Below, piece after piece: positions 11,776-22,820 of a stretch of DNA of 64,000 bases (its first letter is position 1; each line of letters begins with the position of its first letter). The notes beneath the pieces are model-generated. The model was not told the origin of the DNA and did not search any database. It saw nothing but the letters and a program-made list of their open reading frames with translations. This DNA comes from Buxus sempervirens (taxonomy: Eukaryota; Streptophyta; Magnoliopsida; Buxales; Buxaceae): positions 39,380,602 to 39,444,601 of the forward strand of contig OX387185.1 in the NCBI GenBank assembly GCA_947561395.2, in the 5' to 3' direction. The position numbers and the translations under genes were made by a program.

Positions 11776-12060
11776 TGAAACAGAGAGCTGAAAACGCCTG
11801 TTTCAGAATACCCTTCAGAATTCGACCCCTTTGCCCTTTTGGGTACGTGACGAGGAGAAACTCCAGCTCGTGCCGTCCCACATCGTCCGCCGTTCGTGGT
11901 GGTGGTGGCGGCGTCGGCGGCGGCAGCGTTTCCGAATGTTCGAAAGCTACGCCGATTTGGGGTGGTGGTGGGGGCAGTTTGATTCACTTGAGCCATGAAA
12001 CCAAAAGGCCACGAACGGGCACGAAGGACACAGCACCGACTAGTAATCTTAATCTCTAAG
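11776..12060. other. GC-rich conserved segment of the repeat unit
   Basis: A run rich in GGTGGTGG/GGCGGCG flanked by conserved words (ACGTGACGAGGAGAAACTCC and GAGCCATGAAACCAAAA) is present at 11845-12010, 18912-19062 and 23212-23362. Open frames exist on both strands in all three copies: a minus-strand frame starting MAQANQT or MAQVNQT and a plus-strand glycine-rich frame. Neither matches a family I recognise. Conservation of frame on both strands may simply follow from low divergence and GC content. Confidence 0.4.
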
Positions 12061-12176
12061 GAAGCAACGATCAAAATATTGGAGACGAGGAAATCTCTCT
12101 GTCACAGCCCTTTTAAGAACTTCTCAATTTTTTTCTTTATCTTTTTTTATTTTTTGTTTTTATTCCCACAATATGT

Positions 12177-12362
12177 TCTAATAAGGTGGGATTTAAATCC
12201 CCTGCTGGGCATCCAGCAGCTAATGGGAATCCCCCAGATAGGGCCACATCACTGGCAGCCCTGGCTTGTGTCAGGGCTGCCGGTGATGTGGCCCTGTCCC
12301 ATTGGCTGCTGGATGCCCAACACTGCTGGGCACCCAGCAGAGGATTTGAATCCAATAAGGTG
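12177..12362. mobile_element. Foldback (hairpin) MITE
   Basis: Two arms, about 12188-12262 and 12271-12352, are near-complementary. GGGATTTAAATCCCCTGCTG pairs with CAGCAGAGGATTTGAATCC, and GGGCCACATCACTGGCAGCC pairs with GGCTGCCGGTGATGTGGCCC. Only a few bases separate the arms. It is absent from the corresponding place in the paralogous repeat copies. A short AATAAGGTG-like word flanks both sides (12180-12188 and 12353-12361), a possible target duplication. Confidence 0.75.
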
Positions 12363-12442
12363 TACACACGTGTCTTGACGAGAAGAGGTAACCATGTATC
12401 GTCATGGGTCCACAGTTTGCTTTTGGAATAACGAATAAGGGG

Positions 12443-12890
12443 GAAGAAATAAAGTTGGCAACGGGCCGGGTTCGGGTTCGGGTTCGGATTCGGGGTTAAT
12501 CGGCTCGTGTTTGAGTTGGACTAAGTTGGAACGGGTTAGAAAACCCCCAACATGCCAATAAACGAGTTCAACCCGCCAACCCATTTTTTATTTTTTATTT
12601 TTTATTTTTCTAAAAATATGATTAAAATAGGGTTAGGGGGTTAATTGGATCAAGTTGTACCGGGTTCGGGTCGGGTTCGTGGTTAATCGGGTCAGAGCAT
12701 AACACTTTTGTCACCACTTCTTTTTTTTTAAATCGGGTTACCCTTTGGGTTGGTGGGTTATAATCGGGTTGGCCCGATTGCTAGCGGGTTGGAGAAACCC
12801 CAACCCACACCCAACTCAATTAATAAACGGGTCAATCCAACCCGTTTATAATCGGGTCGGGTCACATTTTTGCCGACTCTAGCAAGAAAT
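12443..12890. mobile_element. hAT-like MITE with degenerate TIR and TSD
   Basis: The element spans about 12451-12882. The left end is AAAGTTGGCAACGGGC and the complement of the right end reads AGAGTCGGCAAAAATG (9 of 11 terminal bases agree). GAAGAAAT (12443-12450) and CAAGAAAT (12883-12890) form a likely 8-bp target duplication with one mismatch. The interior is made of CGGGTTCGGG/CCAACCC words, typical of short plant hAT derivatives, and has no coding capacity. Confidence 0.6.
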
Positions 12891-13005
12891 CGTCAGTCGT
12901 GTCGTGTTATACTGCAATGGATACAGCAGTTGGAATAATTTGTTAAAGTTTTCGTTAGAAAAGACTTTTTGATTTATAGCTTTTATGTATGACAATTGCA
13001 GAATT

Positions 13006-14131
13006 TTTTTAAAAGGATTTTGACCATTTAGGCATCCACGAGTCCACGTCAACATCTCTTCCTCTTTAAGTGAAAGAAGACAAATTTGCCCTCTTCAACC
13101 TATGAACCAATCTTTAATCACTAAACCGGTCAACCCTTACATAAACTAAACTGATCCTCTTATTTCATTTAACTTACATCCCAAAACCAAACCAATCCTC
13201 CAAACCCCCCTCCCTTCTTCGCGTGGCAGACCTTCTTCTTCATTATTCTGTCGAGAGCAACCAGCAGCAAGATCTACCGGCGGCGCTGAGGTCCTTCTCC
13301 CTTTTTCTCCCCATTCTCTACTTCACATTGTCTTCATTCAAAACCCTTTATCTTTCAAGTTCTTCTATTGCTTCCATTGATTGATTTCATTCAAGTTCAT
13401 GGGAGAATTTTTTTTGGGTTGGGTTTGATTGAAATTTACACAAACTATATATATTATCGTCCACGATACATCTACAATAGCAGCTTGGGCATGATAGCCG
13501 TGCAGGACCGCCCGTTCACATCTCGCTTTGTTTTCTGTGTCAAAAACTCACCAGCCAAGTTAAAACAGAAAACTATGATTTTAGCAACTATGACTTGAGT
13601 GTACGGTAGTGACGAACCCAAAGACAACTTGCTTTTAAATTATTCTCAATCAACTATGACTTGGCTGTTGAGTTTTTGACAAAATAGAAATACTCATGAC
13701 TAGAGATCTTTGGATGGTTCATGGCTCTAGTAAAGTATAGTATACAAGTTTTGACAAACCCTACACTTATGACTAGAGAACTTTGGATCCAAACGAAGAT
13801 CTTATAGATAGACGTGGGGCTTTGATTTCATCTCTTATAAGTTGATTTTTGCTGCGCAAAAAACCACACCAAAAAAAGGGGGTAAAGGAAAAAGTTTTCT
13901 CTCACCAGAATAATGAAGAAGAAGCTCGACCAAGTGGAGAAGGGAAGAGGGGTTTGACGATTTGTTTGGTTTTGGGATGTAAATGAAATGAAATAAGAGA
14001 TGCCGGTTTAATTTATTCAAGGTTTGACTGGTTTAATTATTAAAGAATGATTCATCGGTTGAAGAGGGCAAATTTGTATTCTTTCACTTAATGAAAAATC
14101 AGACCATACGGTAATTTTCCGTTTGTTAAAA
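13006..14131. mobile_element. Non-autonomous Mutator-like element with long TIRs
   Basis: The element spans about 13015-14122. Its outer ends read GGATTTTGACCATTTAGG on the left and, complemented, GGAAAATTACCGTATGG on the right, the usual MULE terminal style. Long inverted arms of about 200 bp follow (13066-13262 against 13886-14095), sharing for example GTGAAAGAA.ACAAATTTGCCCTCTTCAACC and CATCCCAAAACCAAAC, at roughly 80% identity by eye. TTTTTAAAA on the left and TTGTTAAAA on the right fit a 9-bp target duplication with one mismatch. The middle (13290-13860) has no transposase. Confidence 0.75.
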
Positions 14132-14133
14132 GG

Positions 14134-14701
14134 TAGGGGTGCTTAACGGGCCGTGCCGTGCCGCTTGCCCAACGGGCTGCGGCACGCTCAGCCTGTTTAA
14201 CCAATATCCGGGCATAGCCCGACACATGGCACACCCGAGGCTGGGCCAAGCATGGTGGGCAAAATAGGCCAGGCCTTTTTCTTTTAAAAAAAACATAAAA
14301 AATCAAGAAAAATGGTAAAAAAATTCAAAATCTGAAAAATTCACAAAATTATCTTCCACATAACGGGATAGATTTTGCTAAAAAAATGTAAATAAATTAA
14401 TTATTACAAGTACAAGTACAACTTTTCAAATAATATATAGTACACTTGCACAAATAATACCACATCACTATAGTATGAGCACTTCCCACTTTTGATGCTT
14501 GGACAATTTAAAAGAGAGTAAGGGAGATTATTGAAAAGAGTAAGAAGTTGTAGAAAAAGTGTGGTTTAGAGTGCGAAGGGTTAGGCTATTTATAGAAAAC
14601 CAAAATTGGGTTTTTACCACCTCAACCCTCTAATATGACTGTTATTTGGTAGTTAGAAGGATGGAAATTGTCATTTACAGTCAATTACAAGCATATCCCA
14701 T

Positions 14702-14791
<90 letters not shown>

Positions 14792-14966
14792 GGCTGTTGG
14801 GGGTAAAATAGTCAAAAAAAAAGTGACAAAAAAGTCACTTTTTGAGGGTTTAATGGGCCTAGCCCCTAGCAGGCCGACCTGCCGGGCCAGCACGCGGGCG
14901 GCCCACCGGCCCGCGCCACATGCATGCCCGGATATCTAAGCCTGGCACAGCACAGCTACAGTGCTA
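14134..14966. mobile_element. GC-rich hAT-like non-autonomous element with (CT)n tract
   Basis: It starts TAGGGGTGCTTAACGGGCCG and ends in a GGCACAGCACAGCTACAGTGCTA-like sequence. Both subterminal parts are rich in GGGCC/GGCCC and CCGTGCC words (14145-14280 and 14855-14960), a common plant hAT derivative pattern. The interior is AT-rich and holds a perfect CT dinucleotide run from about 14705 to 14787 (about 41 repeats). I could not find a matching 8-bp target duplication, so the exact ends are uncertain. Confidence 0.45.
14705..14787 (+). repeat. (CT)n microsatellite, about 41 units
   Basis: An uninterrupted CT dinucleotide run inside a hAT-like element. Likely length-polymorphic. Confidence 0.97.
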
Positions 14967-15521
14967 GAAGAAAAACCGAAAACCAAATCAAACCGAGCCG
15001 AATTATGATTTTGTTCGATTGACATTCGGTTGAGGAAGAAAACTTCCCAAAAAACATTTCCAAAAAATTGGAGGAATGATTTCCAATTACAATTCCCTAT
15101 ACCTATCAAAGATATAATTTATAATTCTATAGCCCAATTTCAATTCTCGATTTGAATTTTGCTATTAAAGATGCTATAGGTTCAACTCAACTCAAAGCTC
15201 AACTTTGTCATAACGCGTAAATGTAGAAGATTTTATAAATGTGACATATATAAAAATAAAAGACAATTAAACTTTTAGATGAAAAATGATAGAGATTTGA
15301 GAAAGTGTGAGGGAGCCTTGCCAGCCTCAGCTATACCTGCAGGCAAACATGCCCTCAAATTGGAAGAACTGGGATCGTTAGATGTGCCAAGTCAGCATAC
15401 AGTTGGTCTACTAATGTCAACCTCCGACGCGGCAAACATTATGGTTTTGTGTCAAAAGCGACTTCCTTTTAGCCACCTGTATAACTTAAAGACAGTTTTG
15501 ACAAGTCTTTATTCTGCAACC

Positions 15522-16470
15522 TGATCGTAGCTAGAGTTATAAGTTTTGACCGGCCCACACGAAGCCCACCCAACCGAACCCAAATAACAACCCGAACTAA
15601 GACTTATTAAGTTTGGATTTGGGCCGGGCATAATTTTAGGTCTGAAGTTGAGTTTAGATTGGGCTTGGGTTCTTGCTTCAAAGCATGAAAAGCCCAAAGA
15701 GCCCGAACACAAGAAGAAACACATGAGTTACATCTAAGCATAACTAAATCCAAAGAAGAAACCTATGACTTATATCCATACATATATTTTTTATAACATA
15801 TTTTCTCTATTGCCCGAAGGGATTGGAGTTATTTTTACCCATCATTCCACGAAGAAAATTGCACTACTGTTTCGCTTTCTATATTAGTCTTCTAAAACCT
15901 TCAAGAGAGGTGATTGATCATGTTAAAGTGCGATCTATAGTGACAATTTAATACATACCATAGGAATGACAAAGTTAATTAATCAAGTAGATTGTACTCA
16001 CATACACACCTAAGAACAGTAAAATTTAATTAATAAAATAGAGTATCCTCACTTTTACATAAAAAAAGACAAATATTTATATGAACCGATTTATTTTAGG
16101 GAAAATATATTATCTATTGTAATATTTGGTTTTTCCTTTTTAAGATACTCATAGAAGCATATGAATTGTATTTTTTCTTTTTAGATTTAAATATATTGAA
16201 TAATTTTCTATCGCTATTGCATCCTAGCTACTATTTTAGTTTATCAATTCTATTTTTGCTTTGTTATAAAAGGATTTCAAATGCAATTATCTTGAGTGTA
16301 CATTTAATTTGGATCCGAACTCAAGAAAAAGTTTTAGGGTTGGGTTTGGATTCTTGGTGTTTGGGTTTAGGTCGAGTAATGTGAGTTTGGGCCAAGTAAT
16401 TTTAATTTTGGTTCAGCCAGAACTCATAAAACCCCGGCCCAAACCACCCTACTTGCCGCTCTAATCGTAG
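15522..16470. mobile_element. hAT-like insertion within repeat copy U2
   Basis: TGATCGTAG (15522-15530) and TAATCGTAG (16462-16470) flank the insertion as a target duplication with one mismatch. The left end reads TAGAGTTATAAG and the complemented right end TAGAGCGGCAAG. Subterminal regions are rich in GGCCC/AACCCAAA words. The paralogous copy at about 20770-20880 runs across the site without the insertion, so the boundaries are supported by an empty site. No transposase is encoded. Confidence 0.7.
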
Positions 16471-17167
16471 TCACCTGCGTTTAGGGTACTATCTTGTCCT
16501 CATAACGCACACGTCGACGCCTCTGCGTCGCGTAGCCTTAATAAGATTTTGCAATTTCTTTTGAATTGATTTTTCCGGGCTTTAAGCAGAAGAAAAATAT
16601 GGGGATTCCATCAGAAATGATTTTGATAAATTCTCAATTCTAAACGCAGTACTCAGCGTGATTGCTGCATTAAAGACCAACCCATAGGTATATATAGTTT
16701 ACTTTCTTCACTTGAATCTATCGAATATTCTTTTGGATTTATTTTGATTCAACCTCTAGTGCAAGAAAATCATGGAAACCCCACTTGATTTTTCTCCGGA
16801 TTTCAACCATTTTAAAGAATGTTATTGGTTATTACTCAAACATTAACAATCCATGGATTTTTTTTTTCTGTTTGCTATCACAATCAGAAGCAACCCCAAA
16901 ATACCGAGAAATTAAAAATAAAACATTTATTTAGTTGAAAAGAAAAGAGAGAAGAACATAAAAACAGAGAATACGGAGCCCCTGTTTTTGCAACTTACGT
17001 AAATAACTAAGTTCACAAAACGTAATAGATCGAACTGAACCAAATTGTTCCAGATCTAATGCAACCGTTGAGTGCCTCTTAATTTCACCTCTTGATAGAT
17101 ATCTTCAATACGAACCCAGTTCCTTTTACTCTGTAACAAAGAGAGGGAGAGAGTGAGAGATCAAAAA

Positions 17168-17287
17168 ATGAGAAGACAAAAGAGGGCTAAGCGAGGTTCA
17201 ATCTTGAAGATTGTACTGACCGAAACGATCAAGAGGAAGAGGAAGGGCAAACAATCGAAGCACGAGAAGGCTCTTTCCCCTTGTTAA
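17168..17287 (+). CDS. Small basic ORF of the segmental repeat, copy 2 (39 aa)
   Basis: Starts MRRQKRAKRGSILKI and ends with the KRKRKGKQSKHEKALSPC stretch, then TAA. Same leader, start and stop region as the ORF at 11650-11775. Copies U3 and U4 have lost the start region through what looks like one shared deletion of roughly 150 bases upstream of GATCGTGAAGATT, though the rest of the frame remains. The family is not recognised and translation is unproven. Confidence 0.35.
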   Translation: MRRQKRAKRGSILKIVLTETIKRKRKGKQSKHEKALSPC

Positions 17288-18164
17288 AACAGAGAGCTGA
17301 AAACGCCTGTTTCATAATACCCTTTAGAATTCGACCCCTTTTGGGCTCAATTAGGTGGTTGAGCTCAATTCAAGTCAAGACCTGAGCGAGGTTTTCCGAT
17401 CTTTCCTAAAAGCAACGAGTGAAGACGAGGAATATCTCTAACACAGATTCTCTCGCTAGCTTTGCGTCATCATGGGTCCCATAATTTGATTGCAGGCTGG
17501 ATTTTCCTTTTAACACTTTCAAAAAATATATATATATTATAAAATAAGGTTTCAGTGGTTTTTACAATAAGATATTTTTTAAATAAAATATAAAAGAAAA
17601 AATAAAGGATATATTATAAGAAGTTAAGATTAAATTTAAATAGTCTTGAAAAAACAAATAACCGAAGTCTTGTTGAAAACAATTCGAATGATTTTTAACG
17701 TATGTTTTCTTATGTAGGAGATTTGATTTGTTCATTTCATTATAAGTAAGACCTTATGCTAAATATTTTATCATCGGTTTTTTTGTAGGTTCTTCCCACC
17801 TTATACTTTCTGAATAAAAAGGCAACCCTTGGTATACATGTCGAGACAAACCAATTGGCACAACTATAATCCACAATCTGATTTTCAATGTGACAAATTT
17901 TTAATGCGGAAGCAAAGCCTTGAAAATTTGTTGAATTGGCATGTAATTACAATCAACATGTTGATTGTACAAAGACTTGCCACCTACCAGTAGGTTTTCC
18001 CTCCATCCTTTGGTATCCATGGTATTTTCAACCGAGGGGCCGTTTAATACAGAAACCCCATCTGGGTCTGAACATAACTCTCCAAGTTAGGAAACATAAA
18101 AAGATTCAAGAACAATAGCCAAGCCAGCAGAGGCCAAGAGCTTTTTTCTTTCTCAAACACACGC

Positions 18165-18265
18165 CAAAATCAGTGAGGGAGGAAAACCGAGAGGGATGGG
18201 GAGAGAGAGAGATGGAGATGGAAGGGGAGAGAGGGAAGGAGACTGAGAAGAGGAGATAGAGGGAG

Positions 18266-18307
<42 letters not shown>

Positions 18308-18460
18308 GGCGCGGAAGATCTGGGTGGGGGTTCACCGCCATAACGGGAGAGAAGAAAGGAGAGATAGAGAGATCGGGCGAGAAAGAGACCAAGAGGGAGG
18401 GGTGAGGGTGAGGGTGAGGAAGACTGAGAGAGGGAGACCGAGAGGCGGGGAGAGCTACAA
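18165..18460 (+). repeat. GA-rich region with (GA)n microsatellite
   Basis: Almost pure purine on the plus strand, including an uninterrupted AG/GA run at about 18269-18303. The ORFs of 163 and 117 codons on the minus strand are low-complexity Ser/Leu/Pro artefacts of this tract. Confidence 0.9.
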
Positions 18461-18529
18461 TGGGGCGCATGAGAGGAACAGAAGGCAGCAAAACAAAAAT
18501 ACACATGTAATTTTAAAATTCTGAGAAAA

Positions 18530-19560
18530 TTCCATAACAAGAAATTAAAAATAAAACATTTATTTAATTTGAAAGAAAAGAGAGAAGAACATAACAAGAG
18601 AGAATACGGAGCCCCTGTTTCTGCGACTTACGTAAACAACAAAGTTCACGAACTGTAATAGATCGAGAAAATAATGAAGTTAGAGAATACGGAGCCCCTG
18701 TTTATGCAACTTCTGCACACAACAAAGTTCACAAAATTTTACTAGATTTAATGCAACAGCTGGATCGTGAAGATTATACTGACCGAAACGATCAAGAAGA
18801 AGAGGAAGGGCAAACAATCGAAGCACGAGAAGGCTCTTTCCCCCTCTTAGTAAAACAGAGAGCTGAAAACGCCTGTTTCAGAATACCCTTCAGAATTCGA
18901 CTCCTTTTGGATACGTGACGAGGAGAAACTCCACCTCGTGCCGTCCCACATCGACCGCAATTGGTGGTGGTGGAGGCGGCCGTGGCGTTTCCGATTGTTC
19001 GAAAGCTCCGCCGATTTGGGGTTGTGGGGAAAGTTTGGTTTGCTTGAGCCATGAAACCAAAAAGCCAGGAAGGACACAGCACCAAAAAACTAGTAATCTT
19101 AATCTACCTGAAGAGCAACGACCATGCGAACTTATAAATCCGAAAATACCTTTCGGAGGAAACTGCTTGGAAGTTTGGTTTTCGGACTCATGTTTGATAT
19201 CCCTAAAAACTTAACTAAGGCTCATAAAGCTTGAGAAATCCTCAAGATCAAATTGTTAAAGTATTTTGTGTTTGGAACAGAGAATTAAAATTAGATTGCA
19301 GCATTACAAATCTACAAATTTTCTAAACTATGATTAATTCTTTAAATTGTAATTATTTTGTTTGATTGCAATAACAAATTAAGATTCTGAATTTCATGTA
19401 ATTCAAATTCCAACATTTGTTATATTAGAAATTTTTTTTTCTAGTTTTTAATGGCGGCAACTCAGGTTGTTTTCCTGACCTTTCCTAAAAGCAACGAGTG
19501 AAGACGAGGAATATCTCTAACACAAATTCTCTCGCTAGTTTGCAACTTGAAATGAGAAAA
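18530..19560 (+). repeat. Segmental repeat, copy U3
   Basis: Contains the AAATTAAAAATAAAACATTTATTT block, two copies of the ACGGAGCCCCTGTTT block (18608 and 18690), the truncated small-ORF region beginning GGATCGTGAAGATTATACTG, the GC-rich segment, and the AGCAACGAGTGAAGACGAGG block (19488-19507). The ATG of the small ORF is missing, as in U4. Confidence 0.75.
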
Positions 19561-20105
19561 GCTTTCTTACGGACTGTGAACGCCTCTACAATCTCAATCG
19601 TTTTCTTCTAAAAGCATTAAAACTCGAGAGTTTTATATGGTGTTTTATATATATATATATATAGATGATAATCATATAAAATAAGATTCTATAAACCCTA
19701 AGAATGAAAATCATATAAAATTCATAAATCTCAATTTCTTAAAAAGTCGTCTCTAAATTTTGAAGAATCACAATTTCTTGACGGCACAGGCCATCTAATT
19801 ATTTGTAGCTTAATAATAAATATGATGCCCGATGCAAAACAGAAAGAAAAAGTAAAAAAGAAAAAAATATATAGAATGTTTTACAAAATCTTATACATTA
19901 AGAAAGACTATGAGAACACTACGAGATCATACCATCTTGGTTTATTATCTCTTTTTCTTTTTTGCTGGAAAATAGAAATTATATTAACATGCTCTAATTA
20001 AAAGTACACCTTGGTTTATATTCTTTTTTTTTCTTGGACCCCTCCAATTATGAGAATTATAAAAAGCAAGGTGTTACTAAAGAATTGCAAGTTTTGATTT
20101 AAGCT
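19561..20105. other. AT-rich stretch, nothing assigned
   Basis: Contains a short TA dinucleotide run near 19646-19662 and scattered AT-rich sequence. I see no gene, RNA or transposon end here. Confidence 0.5.
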
Positions 20106-20879
20106 TTAAAAACATTTCCAAAGAATTGGAGGAAAGATTTCCAACTCAATTTGATTTCTAAGCCCAATTCTTGCTATCAAACATGCTATAGGTTCAACTC
20201 AAATTTGTCATAAAGCATAAATGTAGAAGATTTTATAAATGTGACATATATAAAATTAAAAGAGAATTAAAATTTATCAATTATAATATCAAAGTAGTTA
20301 ATAATATTATTTAATTTTTAAAAGTAATACAAAATTACATATATTATATAATAAATTAAGTAAGACAAGCTTTAATTGAGATGAGCCCACCCAAGTTGGT
20401 TAGGCTTATTTATGACATAAATAAGCCTTTTTCAAAAGCCGAAGTTGCTAATCTTATTTACAAGTAGGGATAAAAAGGGACAGGCTTGGACCATGCGGAG
20501 GTGACCCAGTCCAACCCAATAATTTGTAAACAAGAAATCGGGAAAGAAATAAACTAGCTAAATAATGCAGTTTTGGCTTTAGATGAAATATAATAGAGAA
20601 ATTGAGTATGTAGCGTGGGGGAGCCGTGCCTCCGCTATACCTGCAGCGAAACATGCCCTCAAATATGAAGAACTGGGATCGTTAGAATGTGCCAAGACAG
20701 GTGGTCCAATAATGTCAACCTACGACATGGCAACTTCCTTTTAGCCACGTGTATAACTTAAGACAGCTTTGACAAGTCCTCATTCTGCACCCTCTGTCAG
20801 GTGATGGTAACCACCTTTTTTTGGTAGTCAGGTGATGGTGATGGTAACCACTTGCACTTAGTTTATTATCTTATCCTCA

Positions 20880-20920
20880 TAACGCACGTGTCCACGCGTC
20901 TGCGTCACGTACCCTCGCTG
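20880..20920 (+). promoter_or_regulatory. ACGT-core cluster (G-box/ABRE-like)
   Basis: Within about 35 bases there are GCACGTGTCC, CCACGCGTCTGCG and GTCACGTACC, that is several ACGT-core words of the bZIP/bHLH-binding kind. The related U2 copy at 16500-16535 keeps part of the cluster (CACACGTCGACG and GCGTCGCGTAGCC). This suggests that the repeat unit carries an old promoter. Confidence 0.4.
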
Positions 20921-21396
20921 TTTAGCGGAGGCGCGGCCTTGACAAGCAAAACGCCATTGCCACATTTCTTCATTAGCCTTTGATTTTTCGGGACTTTACG
21001 CAGAAGAAAATATATGGAGATTCTATCAGAAATGGGAGATGCGTGTGTAAAGAAGAGGAAATTCAATTTGATTGCTTCTCCTTCTGAAGAATAGAAAATC
21101 CTTAATTCTAATATCATGTTGAATACCGTTCCTACTAAAAACTTAAGCTGATACTAAAGGTAAATTTTATATGTTTAATATATTTCTTATCAAATATGAT
21201 TGCTCCATTAAAGCCCAACTCTTTCTCCACTTTAATTTATCTAATATTCTTTTGGATTTATTTCGATAAAATCCCTAGTGAAAGCAAATCATGGAATCCC
21301 CACTTGAACATTTAACAATCCATCCATACCCCATTTCGGTTTTTCACTGTATTTCCTTTTTTCTTTTTCTTTTTTCTATTTGTTGTCATGTTTTGG

Positions 21397-22820
21397 TTAG
21401 GAGAACCTTTGTCACGTTTTATTTTCTCAATTAATTCAATAAGGCTGGCCAATTACATTCTGATGTATCTGCAGCTTGGCAGTGGAAGTCCTACTAAACT
21501 AAGGGGAATTAAGGAATGAAATCCTCTGTAATGTTTCCCTTAAGTGTTCCATAAGTGATCATGAGATGCTGCCATGTGGAGCTTCTTACAACCATTATTT
21601 TATCATATAGGATCCACTTGATACACTTATAATATATGAAAAAACAGTGGCCGTGAAATGGAACACATGGCAACATCTCACGGAGACATCAGGAAGTAAA
21701 TCAGGGAGACAAGACAGACGATTTCAACTCGGGAATTAGTATAGAAACCTTGCCTAGCTGCTATCCCTAGTGCAGCACAACTGCAAACTTACCTAAAAGC
21801 TCTACCTAACATTAGTCAAGCTGTCAAAGAATCCCATTTAAAAGTAGAAAAAAAAAAGGGGGAAAATTACCAAATGTTAATTTTTTTGCAGTCCAAAATA
21901 AGAAGGGAAAATCACATGATATTCAGAATCTTAATTTCATGAAATTTCAGAAAATTACATGAAATTCAATGAAATTAATGAAATTCAGAATCTTAATTCA
22001 ATGAAATTAACGAAAATTACATGTAAATAATGTAATTACATGAAAATTTCATAAATGAAATTCAATGAAATTTCAGAAAATTACATGAAATTCAGAAAAT
22101 TACATGAAATTTAATATTGTCAAAGAATACCAAATGTTGGAATTCAAAAGCTTGGGCTTTTGCTGGCGTGATCTTTATCTGGTTTATTGCACCGCCAGTA
22201 TCTCCGGTGGGTGTCCGCTAGATAATCTCAATTCACTCTCTCTCTAAACATATCACAGAGGGGTCGTTTTTCTTCTTCTTTTTTGGTTTTTGGGACAAAT
22301 TCTGGTTTCAAAGAATTGGGTTTCAAGATTATTATTTGAATCGAACAAAGCAGTTGACAAGTTCCAGATCCGTTGAAAGGTTTCTGCTTCGTTTTGCTCA
22401 CCACCCATGATCAAGGTTTTCGTCCCCATCGTCGGGAGAGGTTTATTCTTCCACCAATCTTTTAGGTTTTTTCAACCATCGTTGAAAGGGGTATCGCCGG
22501 TGGAAGAAAGGGCAGAGGAAAGACTTCTTCTGACTGCCGAAGGATGGGAAGAGGGAAATGAATGAGGCGACGTGGTCGACGGTTAGAGAAGGAAGAACTT
22601 TGGTTTAACTCAACTCTTTTGAGGGTAAAAATGCCATCTTTTACTGAGAGAATAAGAATTGCGAGGACTAGTGGGTCACAAAGTCATATCATAAAAATGC
22701 AGAATTAAAAAGCCTTTTTAAGACTTGGTAGAAGTGAGACATGATTGACAAGTGCACTGACAGGGAATCAAATCTTCTGCAACCCTAGGCGGTTATGGAA
22801 GATTCCATAACGACTAGACG
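21397..22820. mobile_element. Probable insertion in U4, class unknown
   Basis: Defined by comparison with U2: sequence similarity stops near 21395 and resumes near 22826. The interior has the AT-rich repeat at 21895-22115 and a polypyrimidine, leader-like region at 22230-22500. No terminal repeats or coding domains were found, so the class is open. Confidence 0.35.
21895..22115 (+). repeat. AT-rich degenerate tandem repeat
   Basis: Roughly ten irregular copies of an ATTACATGAAATTTCA-like unit with variants (AATGAAATTCAGAATCTTAA, GAAAATTACATGAAATTCAG). Confidence 0.8.

Larger units (their letters stand above)
10480..12120 (+). repeat. Segmental repeat, copy U1 (with 3' piece of an earlier copy)
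   Basis: Bases 10948-11412 match 14972-15420 and, in part, 20106-20715. 11413-11480 match 16536-16608 and, loosely, 20960-21030. 11480-11775 match 17011-17287. 11776-12060 match 18840-19110 and 23150-23405. The stretch 10585-10800 matches 19200-19400 and 23985-24135, so it is the tail of another copy. The unit looks like a duplicated gene neighbourhood (promoter, GA-rich leader, short ORF, GC-rich segment) rather than a transposon: no terminal repeats or target duplication are seen. Copies U2-U4 follow to 24.5 kb. Confidence 0.75.
14970..17700 (+). repeat. Segmental repeat, copy U2
   Basis: Matches U1 (see 10480-12120) and U4 (20106-24530) in the same order: the ACCGAAAACCAAATCAAACC block, the GTGACATATATAAAAATAAAA block, the GATTTTGCAATTTCTTTTGAA block, the ACGGAGCCCCTGTTT block, the GA-rich leader with the small ORF, a GACGAGGAATATCTCTAACAC block (17430-17450) and an AT-rich tail (17560-17700) matching 24395-24530. 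It is interrupted by a hAT-like insertion at 15531-16462. The paralogues at 20.8 kb lack this insertion. Confidence 0.75.

Noticed and set aside
14646-14939. 97-codon ORF with a Ser-Leu repeat
   Set aside because: Translation of the (CT)n microsatellite.
18106-18597. 163-codon minus-strand ORF, Ser/Leu/Pro-rich
   Set aside because: Product of the GA-rich microsatellite region; no domain.
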